64,000 nucleotides of DNA from Ipomoea triloba (lineage: Eukaryota; Streptophyta; Magnoliopsida; Solanales; Convolvulaceae). Shown piece by piece: positions 37,008 to 48,545 of this stretch. Positions within the stretch are counted from its first letter, which is position 1; each line of letters starts with the position of its first letter. The DNA is taken from the NCBI RefSeq assembly GCF_003576645.1, contig NC_044927.1:15185590-15249589 (forward strand). The letters are read 5' to 3'. Both the position numbers and the translations under genes were made by a program. Below the pieces are notes generated by a model. The model saw only the letters and a list, made by a program, of their open reading frames with translations. It had not been told where the DNA came from and ran no database searches.

Positions 37008-38344
37008 TGATAAGCTTAATTTCTAGACATTTTTAGAGTAATTTTAGTAAGTGTTGTGCATTAATAAATTAAATTTTAGTGTTGATCTTATTATAAATAT
37101 CTTATTTATTTATAAGTTACTACTTTATATTGGTTTTAATAAATATTAGGCTAATGTTGCATTTTTATTAATATAAATAGGAGTTTTTAGTTTAACTATA
37201 ATATTAAATTTATTTGGTAGCTCTATACATTTAGTTTTAAATTAGTAATTTAATAATTGGGTTTAATTAACTTCTGTCATTAGGTTATAAGTATTTTTTT
37301 TTACTTTACTTTTATTGGATTTTTTAATGTATTTCTTTTTCTTGGAGGGGCGCAACACTGCAACAAACAAGGCAAATTAATTGGGGTTTTAATTTGGTTT
37401 TGGGGACGGTAGAACACGGACGGAGACAGAGAACAACACTGGAAAAAAAAGAAAACCTGGTGGCAGCGAGGACCATCGGCGAGGAAATCCCAAAGAAGAG
37501 GAGAAGAGCTTTGAAACCTCATCGCAGGAGATTTTCGAGCTTCGATTGCGGTTATCGTTCCTTTAGGCTTGAATCACTCTCTGTTTTACTCTTGTTCATT
37601 GTTAGGTTAAATTTTCATATTAATATTTGCTTTTGATATGCTAAACTTCTTGAACAGTTTATGTATTTAATTATGATTATTGTCTAAAACTTTAATTAGG
37701 GATTTGAATTAGCCTTACATTAGATTAATTGACTACTTTCTAGGTTTGATTCTTCTAATTTCAATTAAATAGTTGAATTGTGATTATATTTATCTTATGT
37801 ATTTTAGTTGTGGTTTGTGTGATTGGCCATTGCATATTTCCATTTTTAGGGTTTATAAGAAGAACTGACAGGTGAATTATGAACCTGGACCTCGTAAGAT
37901 AAACACACTTGACCTAAACTAGACATAGCTTTAGGTATTTGTGGTGAGTTTTGGTTGTTGTTTAATGGGTTCAATTAATGTTGGTGAGATATCGACTGAT
38001 GATCACAATTAATTGAATACAACCTAGTAGCTCGACGGAGTATTAGGATATAAATGGAGCAATCATCACTATAATCGCACGAATCAGTACTTAGGATGGT
38101 TAGTTAATTATCTAATAGGTGAACCCAAATCTCTAGTCTTTTCTCAATTAGAAATTTTCTTAATTTTAAACTCATAAATATTCTTTTTATTACGTGAATT
38201 TCTTTTATTAGTGTCTTGCTCTTATAAACAAAATTGGTTATTCAAAACAATAGTTAATTGTGTTTTTCGTTGGATCGACCATGGAATACTCCAGGAATTT
38301 ATACTGTGATTGACTCTGTGCGCTTGCAGAAAATATATCAATCA
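37008..38344. mobile_element. Solo LTR, probably Athila/Tat type, TSD ACAAC
   Basis: Starts TGATAAGCTTAATTTC and ends ATATCAATCA, with the 5-mer ACAAC on both sides (37003-37007, 38345-38349). It splits the RNase H of the copia element between SGYVFT and SWKSTKQSC. Length 1,337 bp is close to the Athila/Tat-type LTR at 62073-63397, which also starts TGATAAG. No internal genes remain, so it looks like the product of LTR-LTR recombination. Confidence 0.85.
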
Positions 38345-38349
38345 ACAAC

Positions 38350-38710
38350 TATATCATGGAAATCGACAAAACAGTCGTGTATAGCTAAGATCAACTATGA
38401 AATAGCAAACCAAGAAGCAAAGTAGTTTAGAAATTTATTGGCAGATGTGCCATTGTGCGGGTGTCTAACACTTTTTGTGCTATTGCACTATGATTCACAA
38501 ACTATCATTTGTGTTGCAAAGAATAGTGTTTATAATGTAAAGAGAAAACACATAAGAGTCATACATGAGTCTGTACGGTAGTTGATTATAACCGAAAAAA
38601 TCACGATGGAATATGTGAAATCTGAGAGGAATGTTGTAGATCCTCTCACAAAAAGGCTAAATCGAAAAGCTACCCTTGAGACGTCAAGGGAGATGGGCTT
38701 GAAATCAGTG
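38350..38710 (+). pseudogene. Copia RNase H, C-terminal part
   Basis: SWKSTKQSCIA, LLADVPL, ICVAKNSVYNVKRKHIRV and ERNVVDPLTKRLNR match the copia RNase H domain and its conserved tail (H-I-x-x-R-x-H ... D-x-x-T-K). In-frame stops are present. It continues the RT pseudogene across the solo LTR. Confidence 0.85.
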
Positions 38711-39096
38711 AGGTGAGGAATTCATGATAAATACCACTTATGGTTAATCGAAATCATGAAAAGACTCACATAAATCTGATGAAGAGAAATGGCATGAATA
38801 ACTCTGTAGCCTTAAAAAAAGGTGATCTATGTTGAGATAGACTTGACAGAGTGGGATTCAAGAAATTTAAAAGTCAAAGAGGTTGACTTATGCAAAATCT
38901 GAATGTGTTAAAGCTAGTATATGCATTTAAGTTCAAAATTTATCCAATCGACGAGTTCAAGACTTGTTTCACTCTCTGGGAAAAAATTACTCGATGTCAC
39001 TACATGTCAATTCAAGATATTAAGTCACTGACATTAAGATTTTGTGTGTTGCTCAAACGTTATCAGGTTCAGCCTTTCTTTTAAATGTGTGGAGAT

Positions 39097-39557
39097 TGTT
39101 GGAATACATTTAAAAAGGGAAAGGCTTGTTCAACGCAGAATTAATTTTTCTTCCTATTTTTTTTGGCTTCCGTTTCTCTTGTTCGTAGACATGGGATCAT
39201 ATAGAACCATGATCCTTATTTAGCTGAAGGTTGTTGAACTATTGCAATATAAATACCATGCAAGTTTTCGTTCAAGGTGACACCATGAAACTACATTCCG
39301 TCTTTCCCTTCTTTCACCTACGTCTGAGCATAATCTAAAAGGTTTGGTTGCGTTAGCTGGTGCAAGCACGCCCAGCCTCTTTTGTGCTACAGGTCTAAAG
39401 CTATCCGGGTTCTTGACTGTACCGTCGCCGGAAATTAGCTTTTAAGGAAGTGTTTTGTAACACGACACAGAAGCTACGTATCTTCTTCATAACCTTCCTA
39501 CTACAACATTCTTTGCTTGTTCCTTTCGTACATACATTGTTCTTATCATTCCCAACA
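39097..39557 (+). repeat. 3' LTR of second copia element
   Basis: 461 bp, same ends as the 5' LTR. It lacks a short segment (TGTCATTGCTGTGATCC in the 5' copy) and differs at scattered sites. Confidence 0.9.
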
Positions 39558-40011
39558 ACTTCCCCAGTGGTAATTTTCTTACTGCGCAGCTTAGAGCTAA
39601 TCCTAGCTTCTGTTGGAGATCCATCATAGCAAAACAATCTCTACTAGCTCGCAACTGTTCCCGCAGAGTCGGTAACGGGAGGAACACGAAAATATGGTCT
39701 CAACCCTGGTTTCCAAGATGCTTTTAATTGTTTTATGGAAACGCCAGTATCTACTCACCATGGTCAAGCTACGGTTGATGTACTGATAAATCCAACAACA
39801 AAATACTAGGATGTGGACTTGCTGAAAGAAATGTTCATTGATTGTGATGTTGAATTAGTAAGGAAAATTCCGGTAGCCACTTACTTGGAGGATCAATGGT
39901 GTTGGAGAGGAGACCTTCAGGGATTATATTCAGTAAAGCTTGGGTATCGACTACTAAGGGGAGCGATCCATACCCCGCCGCAGTCCTTCTCGGCCTAGAG
40001 TTAGTTGTGGC
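39558..40011 (+). pseudogene. LINE ORF2 part 3: post-RT and zf-RVT start
   Basis: Continues part 2 without loss: after RLLKARYF comes PSGNFLTAQLRANPSFCWRS, then RRVGNGRNTKIW, and after a degraded stretch QWCWRGDLQGLYSVKLGYRL, the start of the zf-RVT region. Two stops near 39996-40004 (SFSA*S*LW) replace codons normally read as W and L. Interrupted at 40012 by a solo LTR. Confidence 0.87.
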
Positions 40012-41157
40012 TGTAACCCCTCGTCTTTCCGATAAGTCTAAGGGTCGGAAAATATATCTTTAGGCTATGACATTCATAAGATGATCTCCCGATATGTCAA
40101 GGGAATTTTTATACGGAGGTATAGTTGTCATTAAGCTGCGATCGTTCGTGCCGGTCACGAACCGTAAAATTTTCGAGGACGAATTTTCAGCTCGGATTTC
40201 CTTAAAAATTGATGATTAGGCATGTTATGACTAAGTATGAACTTCCTGCTTAGTTAAGTTGAAATTGGATGAGCTATAAGGGTCGAAATTTATTTCTGAT
40301 CGTACACCGCGAAATTTCCGCAGTGTACCGAACCTAGCCCATTTTGGAGCTTTTGACTGGAATAAATTTGTGGTTTCGAAAATTATTCTTTCTGGATTAT
40401 TTTCCACCGAAACTTTATCTGTTTGGACCACAACTGATATGTTGTGGAGATATTTTATTATTTTATTATTTTTTTCCTAAAGCTTATCCCATAAGTTGGG
40501 ATTAAATATAAAAGGAATTTTTTTTTTCCCTTTTCTTCCCCAAATGCCAAAAAGAGAGAGAGAGAGGTGTGATCATCTTCCACCATTTTTTCTTCCAAAG
40601 TTCCATAGCCAAATCCTTCTAAACTTCCAATTTATTCGGTAAGATTCCAATTTTATTCGGTAGAAAGCTTTGTAATCCTTCCTAGGTTATGAATCTATGT
40701 TTAATTTCTTGATACATGATGTTATGGTGTTGATTTTGAACCTAGGTTTTAAGGTGAAAATTGGGGAAAGGATCCAAAATTGCTTCCTAAGGTGTTAGAA
40801 ATCCTNCTGAACGATATACTATTTTCCAAATGATTATGTTTTCAAACCTTTGTCTACTTTTAAGTGACAAATGGATTTCCTTACTTAGCCGTCGTGCTAA
40901 CTACACTTCATTGTGTCCTTTATTAGATGCAGATTACTGTGGACTCCAGTAGCCCGATGAACTCTAAACAAGATGGAAGTGGATGTCGATGTTGTAAGTT
41001 TAGCCTGTGCACTTAGAGTGGAGTTTGTCAAGAGGTGATAGAATTCACTCTAGGTGTGGCGGTAGCACCCAGTTTTCTGTTGATAAGATGTAAGCTTCCG
41101 CTGATGTATTGTTACAGATTTGTAATAAATGTAAGAGTTGAAAATTGGGGTGTTACA
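40012..41157. mobile_element. Solo LTR (Ty3-like ends), TSD GTGGC
   Basis: TGTAACCCC at the left and GGGGTGTTACA at the right form the LTR ends (on the minus strand TGTAACACCCC...GGGGTTACA). The 5-mer GTGGC flanks both sides (40007-40011, 41158-41162). GAGGACGAATTTT (about 40177-40189) is a word common near plant Ty3/gypsy LTRs. The 1,146-bp LTR contains a single N at 40806. No internal genes. Confidence 0.88.
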
Positions 41158-41400
41158 GTGGCGCCTAGAAATTCCCCCAAAGGTTCTTAACTTTATTTGG
41201 CGTTATTGTGGCCATTCCATGGTAAGAGCGTAACGAATTTGCTTAATAAACATGTTGATACTAGTCCTCTTTTCCCTCTGTGTGGAATAACATCAGAAAC
41301 CATGGAACATTTGTTCCTTGAATGTAGTAGAATCTTACTGGTTGGTTTGCCGCTTACTGAATGAGGCTACGTCTTTTGGCTTCCTCCCCTAGTTATCTTC
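41158..41400 (+). pseudogene. LINE ORF2 part 4: zf-RVT core
   Basis: WRLEIPPKVLNFIWRYCGH, then LFPLCGITSETMEHLFLECS, the C-x-x-C...H-x-F-x-x-C zinc-binding signature of zf-RVT. It directly continues part 3. It peters out after 41400; no RNase H domain follows. Confidence 0.87.
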
Positions 41401-42290
41401 TATCTTCTTGTCCAGTAGACCTCTAGTCCGTTTTGAAGGCTCGCAATGGAGTGGTCTAGAATAATAAGCAGTTGTGACATCAGGAGTTCGATTTCCGCTA
41501 TGGCAGTAGCTCTCAACAAAGAATGGTTGGTGTTCCCTTTGTCTAATTCTTCAAATCATCAACCGCATCACCTCTCAACGTTAAACCTTAAACCCTAAAC
41601 CCTATCAAATTAGAATTTCTATACATTTTCTTTCCTCACAATTATAAATACTTAAAATCGCGCAATCCAACCTCAAAATTTTTAACTTTCTTTACAAACT
41701 TTTTCACTCTATCTAAACATACAAACTATTCCTATCAAGTTTTAGAATAAGTTCCATAAATTTCATAAATACTCATAAACTTTTATTTTTTTCTTTTTAT
41801 GTTCATAGACAATCAATCACTATGTATAAACATATGTATATAGATTATCAAAAAATTACATGGATGAAGGTGATGAGAATTACCATAAATAATTATTAGG
41901 CAATAATATTAATTATCAGTGTTGCAAAAATCGCGCTTAAGCACCGATTAAAATAATTCTTAATCACATCCGTAGTACTAAAATTTTGCTTTGGATTTTT
42001 TATAAATAATATATAATATTATTAAACCCAAATAATTAAAAAATAATGTGCCCATAGTACAAAAGATTTTATAATTGACTTAAAAATTAACTATAAATTT
42101 TATTGTTGAATACAAATTGACAATAATTAAACATTATTTATAGTAATTATTGTGTCACGTGTAGTATACTAAAATTATTATGTAGAATTTATATAATTAA
42201 GGTATAATTTAATTAAATCAAAATTATTAAAAATAATGTGTCTACTGATACATGTTAGTTTAGTGGTGGATGGATGCTAGTATTAAAAGA
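41400..42290. other. Non-coding, AT-rich
   Basis: A tRNA-like patch (GGAGTTCGATTTCC at about 41484) hints at a SINE remnant. The rest, 41600-42290, is AT-rich with no gene. Confidence 0.4.
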
Positions 42291-42294
42291 ATAA

Positions 42295-42960
42295 AACGAA
42301 GAGATAAACTCCCCGAGTGTCGTTCTCGAAGAAGGTAAACCGGAAGATTACTTAGCTATTAGTCAAATGAATGCATTGTGGAATTTGGGAGGTTGTCATG
42401 GTGCACAAAGTAAAAAACATTGGTTGGTAAAGAGTTTGATCAATTAGAGTAAACAAAGAATGAAACAATCAATTGAATGAAGCAAGGGAATGAATCATGC
42501 TCAGTTGAGATGCCTCACCGTGTGACTTATGCAAGGGAATATTGATTCACCTAATTTGGCTATTCAAGGGTGTTTATTCTCAATTCCTTTCCACAACTAG
42601 TGTACTAGGGCTCTCTAGCTTAGGAATACTTATTAGGCAACCAAAAGCATTAAAGGCATTTCATCGAACACTTTGGCTTCAACACCTTCCTACTAATCTA
42701 CACTTCGATTTTCATAGGAATCAAGATTGCAAAAGCTAACCTCAATACTCTCATGCTTAGATCAAGGCATTAATCTTCTAAGAGATTGGCCAAAAACTCT
42801 TAGAATCAAATCAAAGCTACAATCAAGGAACAAGAATAGAATTCCAAAATAGAATGCATCAACTTTCACAAATTAGAATTGAAGATCAACACTAGGCATT
42901 CACAACATTGCACAATTCAATCACTCAATGAAATTAGCTACTCATCTTATGAAATTGAAA
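42295..42960 (-). repeat. Athila/Tat-type LTR fragment
   Basis: CTCCCCGAGTGTCGTTCTCG at about 42310 is the reverse complement of a word in the Athila/Tat LTR near 63302-63336. CACTCCCAAATTCC-like and ACTAGTGTACTAGGG words around it also fit LTR DNA of this group. No ends were defined. Confidence 0.4.
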
Positions 42961-43012
42961 TCACAAAACCTAATTGCATTCAAGGAAATAAACAAAAATG
43001 AAATAAATAAAA

Positions 43013-43266
43013 GAATTTTTCTCAAAATGGTCCCTCGACTATTCTCAAAATGGTCCCTCAACTATTTCTCAATGTTTATTAGGCTAACAATAGGTAAATG
43101 GACGAAAATGCCCTTCATTTTAACACTGATTATATGGAATATGTAACGGAGGACCGAATTGGGTGAGTTTTTGAAAGTCGAGGGACCACATTTGGTGCAA
43201 TTAAAAGTTGAAATGCAAAATTGAGAATGAGCAATAGTCGAGGGACAATTTTGGAAAAAAAACTCT
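43013..43266. mobile_element. Small MULE-like MITE
   Basis: Arms CAAAATGGTCCCTCGACTATT and AATAGTCGAGGGACAATTTTGG are inverted copies; the left arm is partly duplicated. About 250 bp and non-coding. The style matches the GAGTTAAT-type MITEs here, but no clean 9-bp duplication was found. Confidence 0.6.
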
Positions 43267-43649
43267 TTTTTAAAAAATGCAAGAAAATGATTTTCAAGGT
43301 TCCTTATTTATAATCTTTGATGCTCAACTTTGAATGTTATGTATTTAGTCGGGATAATTATTTAACCAAAATTTATGTTAAGTTTTATATTTTATTTTTT
43401 AAAATATATTATAACATATTCATAGTAGTATATGTTTAACAATTATGTAACTCTGATTTGGATGAGGTTCAAACCTAAGACCTCTCTTATAGAAATCAAT
43501 GAGTAAGTTAAAAATAATAAATATTTAATGGAATAGTCTGTTACAAAAGTTTATACTAACGGGATGTGAAGATGTTTAAGGGAAGAAATAATATAATAAA
43601 GGGTAAAGAAGGAAAAATCATAAAAAAAAATAACAAAATTAAAATAATA

Positions 43650-43730
43650 TGAGCCATTCATTTCAACAAACAATTACACCAATATTTTTTAGTTCCCATT
43701 AAGGAACTAACTTTATTGGCTCTTATTAGA
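43650..43730 (-). mobile_element. Helitron 5' terminus (third copy)
   Basis: On the minus strand A|TCTAATAAGAGCCAATAA resembles the 5' ends of the Helitrons at 50496 (+) and ~50347 (-), and the following ~60 bases (GTTAGTTCC..., AAAAAATATTGGTGTAAT) also match. It extends leftward, and its 3' end was not found. It sits 6 bases from the 3' end of the next Helitron. Confidence 0.55.
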
Positions 43731-44034
43731 TTTTACTAGTTATCACACGCGCGTTGCGCGATTAAACAAATGTCCAATGCGTAGTTTTAAATTAGTGTTC
43801 CTTAATTGATTAAAGTAGTCATATAATAATGAGAGAGAAAAAATGATTAATAAAAATCAAATAAATAATCTCGATATGTATATATTTTAATAAAATATAG
43901 CTAAATTATAAATAGCTAAATTACAACTAAAGTAAGTATAAACAAATAAACCACTAACTATAGATGACTATCTATAGTGATCAACCAATGGAAGAAAACA
44001 ATTGGATAAAGAGTACTAATTTGAGCAGAGTAAA

Positions 44035-44238
44035 TTAATTTTTCTTAGTGCGTATTTGCTGAGGCTCGGAATTATCTTCATCTTCTCTATCTTTAGTGAA
44101 ATCGAGTTTCCTTTTTGCTGGTTGTGTCTTTATTGCATCTTGTTTACTGGAGGTAGTGAATGAGAATGATTCGTGCAATGATGTTATGGTATATGATACC
44201 ATGTTTTTGCCTTGTTGTGTATAAGATTGAGACCTCAA
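44035..44238 (-). pseudogene. RPA-like protein, C-terminal tail (Helitron)
   Basis: The last part reads TQPAKRKLDF, then DREDEDNSEPQQIRTKKN and stop: a basic patch, acidic cluster and lysine end like the tails of Helitron-encoded RPA1-like proteins. No OB fold lies within it; the upstream exons were displaced by the MULE insertion or deleted. The identification leans on context, because this tail lies ~300 bp from a Helitron 3' end whose partner carries RPA OB-fold exons. Confidence 0.5.
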
Positions 44239-44711
44239 TTGTATTGTATATTCTTCATCTTATAAGCGGTTATTGATATGTGGAATTCATAGTTGTTCCA
44301 TGCAACTAATAATAAAAAGAAATAAGGGCCAAATTGGCCACTGAACGTAACATGATAGTGCAATTAGGCCACTCAACCAAAAAAAGTTCAATCAGGCCAC
44401 TAAACTGCGCAAATCCACCCGGATTCACCAGCTAGCCGGTTCCCACACTTTGTTTCCGGTTGTCCGCTGATGTGGCTGCCAACATGGCAGTCTGATAGTT
44501 TTATTCTCTTATTTTCCTTCGCATAACATTCCAACGTGTAAATCTTCGATCAAAACGACGAAGCAAAATCACAGCGACGTAGCAATGATTTCAAATCACC
44601 AAATCGAATTCAGGAACTCCCAACATTCAAGGCGTTTGTAATCAAGCTCCAAGGCGTTTGTAATCAAATCATTGTTACAGAAACCCTAGGCGCAGGTCTA
44701 CAATAAACGCA

Positions 44712-45266
44712 ATGGATTTTTCCAATTCAATGTCGTCTTCAAGTTCTCCAAGAATACCCAATCGGAATTTTACTCTCCAATACGAGCCGTGTTTGTATTG
44801 TAAATGTGGGTTGAAATCCCCATTATGCATTGCTAGGGATAACGGAAGAAAATTTTTTGGATGTCAAAATTGGAAGGTTTGCTTTTTTACTTTAGTTTTT
44901 TCATATTTTGTTTCAGTATTGATTAGGGTTTACCCACTTGGATGTGGTTTTCAGGGCAATGGATGTGGTTTTTTCGTTTATGTTGAGGATATCATGCAAG
45001 GGCTTGGAGCTATAGAGTATGAATCTACCAAATTTGATTTAATGGAGTGCAAAAAGATTGTTGAAAATTTAAGAGATGAAGTGTTGGTGGTCTAGCAAAG
45101 ATTGGGTAGTATTGAAGAAGCAACGAAGAAATTGACTACAATTGATCATCATAATTCTATTAAGATTGTTAAAGTTGTAAGTTTTGGACTTGTAGTAGTT
45201 GTAGTTGCAATTGTATGGTTTAATGTTAGGTTTATGGGTAAACCTGGACTTGCTTGTATTTTGTAG
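44712..45266 (+). pseudogene. GRF zinc-finger / coiled-coil / C-terminal membrane anchor protein of the MULE
   Basis: Exon 1 is 44712-44876 and exon 2 is 44955-45266, joined by a GT-AG intron that splits the zinc finger. Joined, residues ~25-66 read CLYCKCGLKS...GRKFFGCQNWK|GNGCGFFVYV, the GRF-type finger (C-x-C-G ... G-R-x-F-x-x-C ... C-x-F-F), known in other proteins to bind nucleic acid. A charged helix follows, probably a coiled coil (MECKKIVENLRDEVLVV, IEEATKKLTTID). The last ~30 residues contain a hydrophobic segment VVSFGLVVVVVAIVWF, a likely C-terminal membrane anchor. An in-frame TAG at 45093-45095 cuts it before the anchor; beyond it the frame stays open to 45266 (158 residues in all). 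Similar short plant proteins (At4g04775-like) exist, so a host origin is possible, but here it lies wholly between MULE TIRs. Confidence 0.8.
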
Positions 45267-45368
45267 GTTTATGAACATGTATTTGTATTTTGTAGTTGCA
45301 GTATTAACCTCTTGATGAATGAAAGTGAGTGTTTGTTTATTGACTGTCTTGTGTAAACTTGTGTTGTG

Positions 45369-45615
45369 TATTGGTTGTATTTTGTAGGTTTATGAACATG
45401 TAGTTTATTGGTTGTATTTTGTAGGTTTATTGAATGAAAATGAATGGCAGTGCAGTATTAACCTCATAAAGCCTAAACCATAACCATTACCATAACCAAA
45501 AGCATAAACCATTACCATAACCAAAAGCATAAACCAGAAGCTGAACAGCAAATGCAAATTTATACCATAACCATTACCATAAACCTTTACCATAAACCTT
45601 TACCATTTCTGAGCA
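45369..45615. repeat. Short tandem repeats between the two MULE genes
   Basis: GGTTGTATTTTGTAGGTTTA repeats, then CATAACCATTACCATAAACC-type repeats, in the convergent 3' space. Confidence 0.75.
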
Positions 45616-45773
45616 GTTACAAACTACAATCACCATAGTAGCATTCACAAGTTACCATTTCTGAACAGCCAAAATACCCTTACTAGCATTCACAGTAGCA
45701 TTCACAAGTTTCTGTGTTCAGTTACTACAAAAAAAGTTACAACTAACAGCCAAAATACATTCACAAGGTTGCA

Positions 45774-48249
45774 CTACTGATTTTTCTTTGCAGCTGCACC
45801 TGCATTCCTTCCTTTTGATAGCACTTGTTGTCCTCTGCCTCCAGGCTACATAATACACAAAGCTCAATAGATTAGTTATGCTCATTAATGAAGCCAAGAA
45901 TCACTTACATTAGCAGAAGCCAAGAATGACTTACATTTAATATTTGTGCTCCAGTATTTGGGTTGATGTATACTCCAAAGCCACCTGATCTTCTCCTTTG
46001 TTTATTTCTTCTAGCACTTGGGGCAGCAATAGAGCAGATGCTGGCATACTAGTTGAGGCTGCAACAGAAGCAATAACTGAGGCAGTAGCTGGCAGTGAAG
46101 TCTTTGATGTGCAAACTTTCTTTTGATGTCACTTTTCTTTACAAATTGAACATGTCATAATTCGACCTTGTCTAGAAATTTTTCCAACTGGGGGTTCATT
46201 AGGCTCACAGGTTCTCTTTTTCTTTGGCCTTCCAGTCATAGGCCTTGGTAAAGGGGCTTGTATTTCTTCACAATTGGTCCTAGGCCAGCTAAGCTCACCA
46301 TTCAGTGGTTGGATAGTGTGACTATAGATCCTATTGTAAACTTCCTTTGAGTAGATCTCATCAATGAATTCTTCTGGATCTTTGCCTAGATAAAAAATGG
46401 CACAACATGCATGTGGACAAGGCATACCTGTGAGGTCCCAAGCTCTACATGAACATGTTTTCCCCTTTAGCTTCACTTTGAACTGTTGTCTTCCCTTCTT
46501 GATCTCATAACCATCATCCCCGTTGAAGTCAACATGCCAACCTATTCCTTCTACTATGTTCTCATTCAGCTTTTTCATTATCCTAGGACCAAAGTTACCA
46601 GGCCATTTGTCTACATCTTTCCTGCATCTTGCAATCCTTGTCTACATCTTCCAACATCTTCACTATTGGTTTGCTCCTTGGCTTAACAATTGTCCCATCG
46701 AATGCCTCACACATGTTGTTATCAACTGAATCACATTTCACTTCAGTGCGCATAAAAGCTTTGCACCAGAATTTTGCAGGGTAGTTTTCCAAATCTTGTT
46801 TAGCTTGTGCATCCTTTAATCGAAGTTGCTCAACCATTGTCTGTTGCTCGAAGTGTTTTTTCAGCAGCTTTCCTCTATGTTTCTTGCTCCAGTTTGCATG
46901 TATTTGTCTTGCACAGTGTCTGTGTTCTACATTAGGCAGCAGCTCTTGGATGACATGAACTAAACCATACACAAAAACACAAGTACACTGGTAAACAGTA
47001 TGGCAGTAGCAATAGCTGTCACTATAAATTAAATGTTTTGAATCAATAGCTGGAAATCAGTATGCAAGTAGCAATAGCTGTCACTATAAATTAAATGTTT
47101 TGAATCAATAGCTGGAAATCAGTATGCAAGTAGTTAACAGTACCTTTTGTTGATCTGAAATGACTGTCCAATTCCAACTGTTGTTAATACCTAGGTCCTG
47201 AATCAATAGCTGTAAAAACCATTTCCAAGAATCTGTGTTCTCTATCTCAACGACTGCCCATGCTATTGGGTACATTTGGTTATTAGAATCCCTCCCAACA
47301 GCCGCTAACAACTCACCTTTCATAACCCCTTTGAGAAAGCATCCATCCAAACCAATTATAGGTCTACAGCCATCTAAAAACCCTCTTTTCATTGCTTGGA
47401 AACAGACATAAAGTCTGTGAAAAGTACAAGGTGCTGTTGGAACTACCCTAGTAGTCTTTATAAGAACTGTGCTTCTAGGATTAGAGTTCAAACACTCTTG
47501 GGCATAATCTCTTATTCTCTTGAACTGTTCTGAATAACCTAGATTGACCCTTTCTAAAACTGCTCTTTGTGCCCTTCTCACCATACTGATTGTCAAATTA
47601 ATCTTCAAGTCTGTCTGAATATGATCCCTGAGCTTGGTATGTTGCATTGTTGGGTCTTTGATAATGATGTCCTCATATTTTTCTTCCAACCATTTCTGCG
47701 TTACCAATTTCAGTTTATATTTGCAGTTGCACCTATGCTCAAGGAGGCAGGTTTTAAGCTGGAAACACCTATACCTTTCTTCCCAACTACAATGACAAAC
47801 AAATGGACACCCCTCAACACATTTTATCCTCACCCTCATACTCTCATTTTTGTAGAAGTATATATCCCTTTTAAAATGCACTGCATACTTGATCATGGCA
47901 TTCTTAAACTGTGATGCATCCTCAAATAGCATCCCTTTTTCCAGTGCAGGGAAGTCATTTGTAGCACAGATATATCACATGACCTAAACCTAATTGCTAG
48001 TTCAGTCATTTGTAGCACAGATGCATCATTCCATAACACTCTAAGTTTATCCAATGACTCATGTTGTGCTTTATAATACAATGTTTCTATTTTTCCATAC
48101 TGACCCTCTTTTATGAACTTTACTAAATGTGGGCATGAAAGCAAATCTGGGTCTATATCAACTTCCCAAACCTCCCCATTTATGTACTGCTGTTCTGAAT
48201 CTTTAACAAAATTCCCCCCATGGTGTATTACTAGTTCTACACTTTCCAT
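45774..48249 (-). pseudogene. MuDR-type MULE transposase (mudrA-like)
   Basis: Starts at MESVELVIHHGGNF (48249). Domains in order: PB1-like N-terminus (YINGEVWEVDIDPDLLS), MuDR DNA-binding domain (MLFEDASQFKNAMIKYAV, CVEGCPFVCHCSW), MULE DDE core (RPIIGLDGCFLKG first Asp; WTVISDQQK second Asp; intron after K; RHCARQIHANWSKKHRG), SWIM zinc finger (CSCRAWDLTGMPCPHACCAI), an AT-hook-like GRPKKKR, then a CCHC knuckle and Gly-rich tail (GGFGVYINPNTGAQIL). Damage: a frame change near 47960 after a local repeat, a frameshift near 46590 before GNFGPRIMKKL, and a knuckle glycine turned to TGA (CSICKEK*HQKKVC, 46129). Introns lie at about 47153-46960 and 45935-45850. Few changes suggest fairly recent inactivation. 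Confidence 0.92.
46995..47124. repeat. 62-bp tandem duplication in transposase intron
   Basis: AGTAGCAATAGCTGTCACTA...GAAATCAGTATGCA occurs twice in succession (about 47000-47061 and 47062-47123) within the intron between the second DDE Asp and the following exon. Confidence 0.85.
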
Positions 48250-48404
48250 CACTAGGCAACCTAACAACAAACAATCCATTCTCAGCATTTTAAATAAAAA
48301 TAGAAATAAAGAATTACAACCTAACACCAAACAATTCATCAACATTTGTCACAATTACACCATTCAATATAATCAGCAAACAATTCATCTGCTACATTAA
48401 AGAA

Positions 48405-48545
48405 TCTAACCACTTTTCTACTTTATTATTAGGGTTTAGGGACCACATGAATGACTCAGCATTCCATTTAACATTCTGACCTTCTTTTCTGCTTTAATAT
48501 TAGGCTTTAGGGACCACAATGAATGACTTTATGTTCCATTGCAGA
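48405..48545. repeat. ~68-bp imperfect tandem duplication in the transposase leader
   Basis: Two imperfect copies share TTAGGGACCACA and AATGACT words, upstream of the transposase start. Confidence 0.6.

Larger units (their letters stand above)
32453..39557 (+). mobile_element. Ty1/copia retrotransposon with perfect TSD
   Basis: LTRs begin TGTTGGAATACATTTAAAA and end AACA. The left LTR is 32453-32962 and the right is 39097-39557. The 5-mer ACTTC flanks both sides (32448-32452, 39558-39562), so the insertion is intact at its ends. The polypurine-like TGTGTGGAGAT lies just before the right LTR. RT and RNase H remnants are on the plus strand. The interior also holds an ankyrin gene fragment, a MULE MITE and a solo LTR. 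The two LTRs differ by a ~25-bp deletion and scattered changes, so the insertion is not recent. Confidence 0.92.

Noticed and set aside
41440..41500. A tRNA gene (GGAGTTCGATTTCC)
   Set aside because: A B-box-like word only; no cloverleaf with a matching acceptor stem could be drawn, so at most a SINE remnant.
45405..45593. Gly/Tyr/Val-rich minus-strand frame
   Set aside because: Translation of CATAACCATTACC tandem repeats between the two MULE genes.
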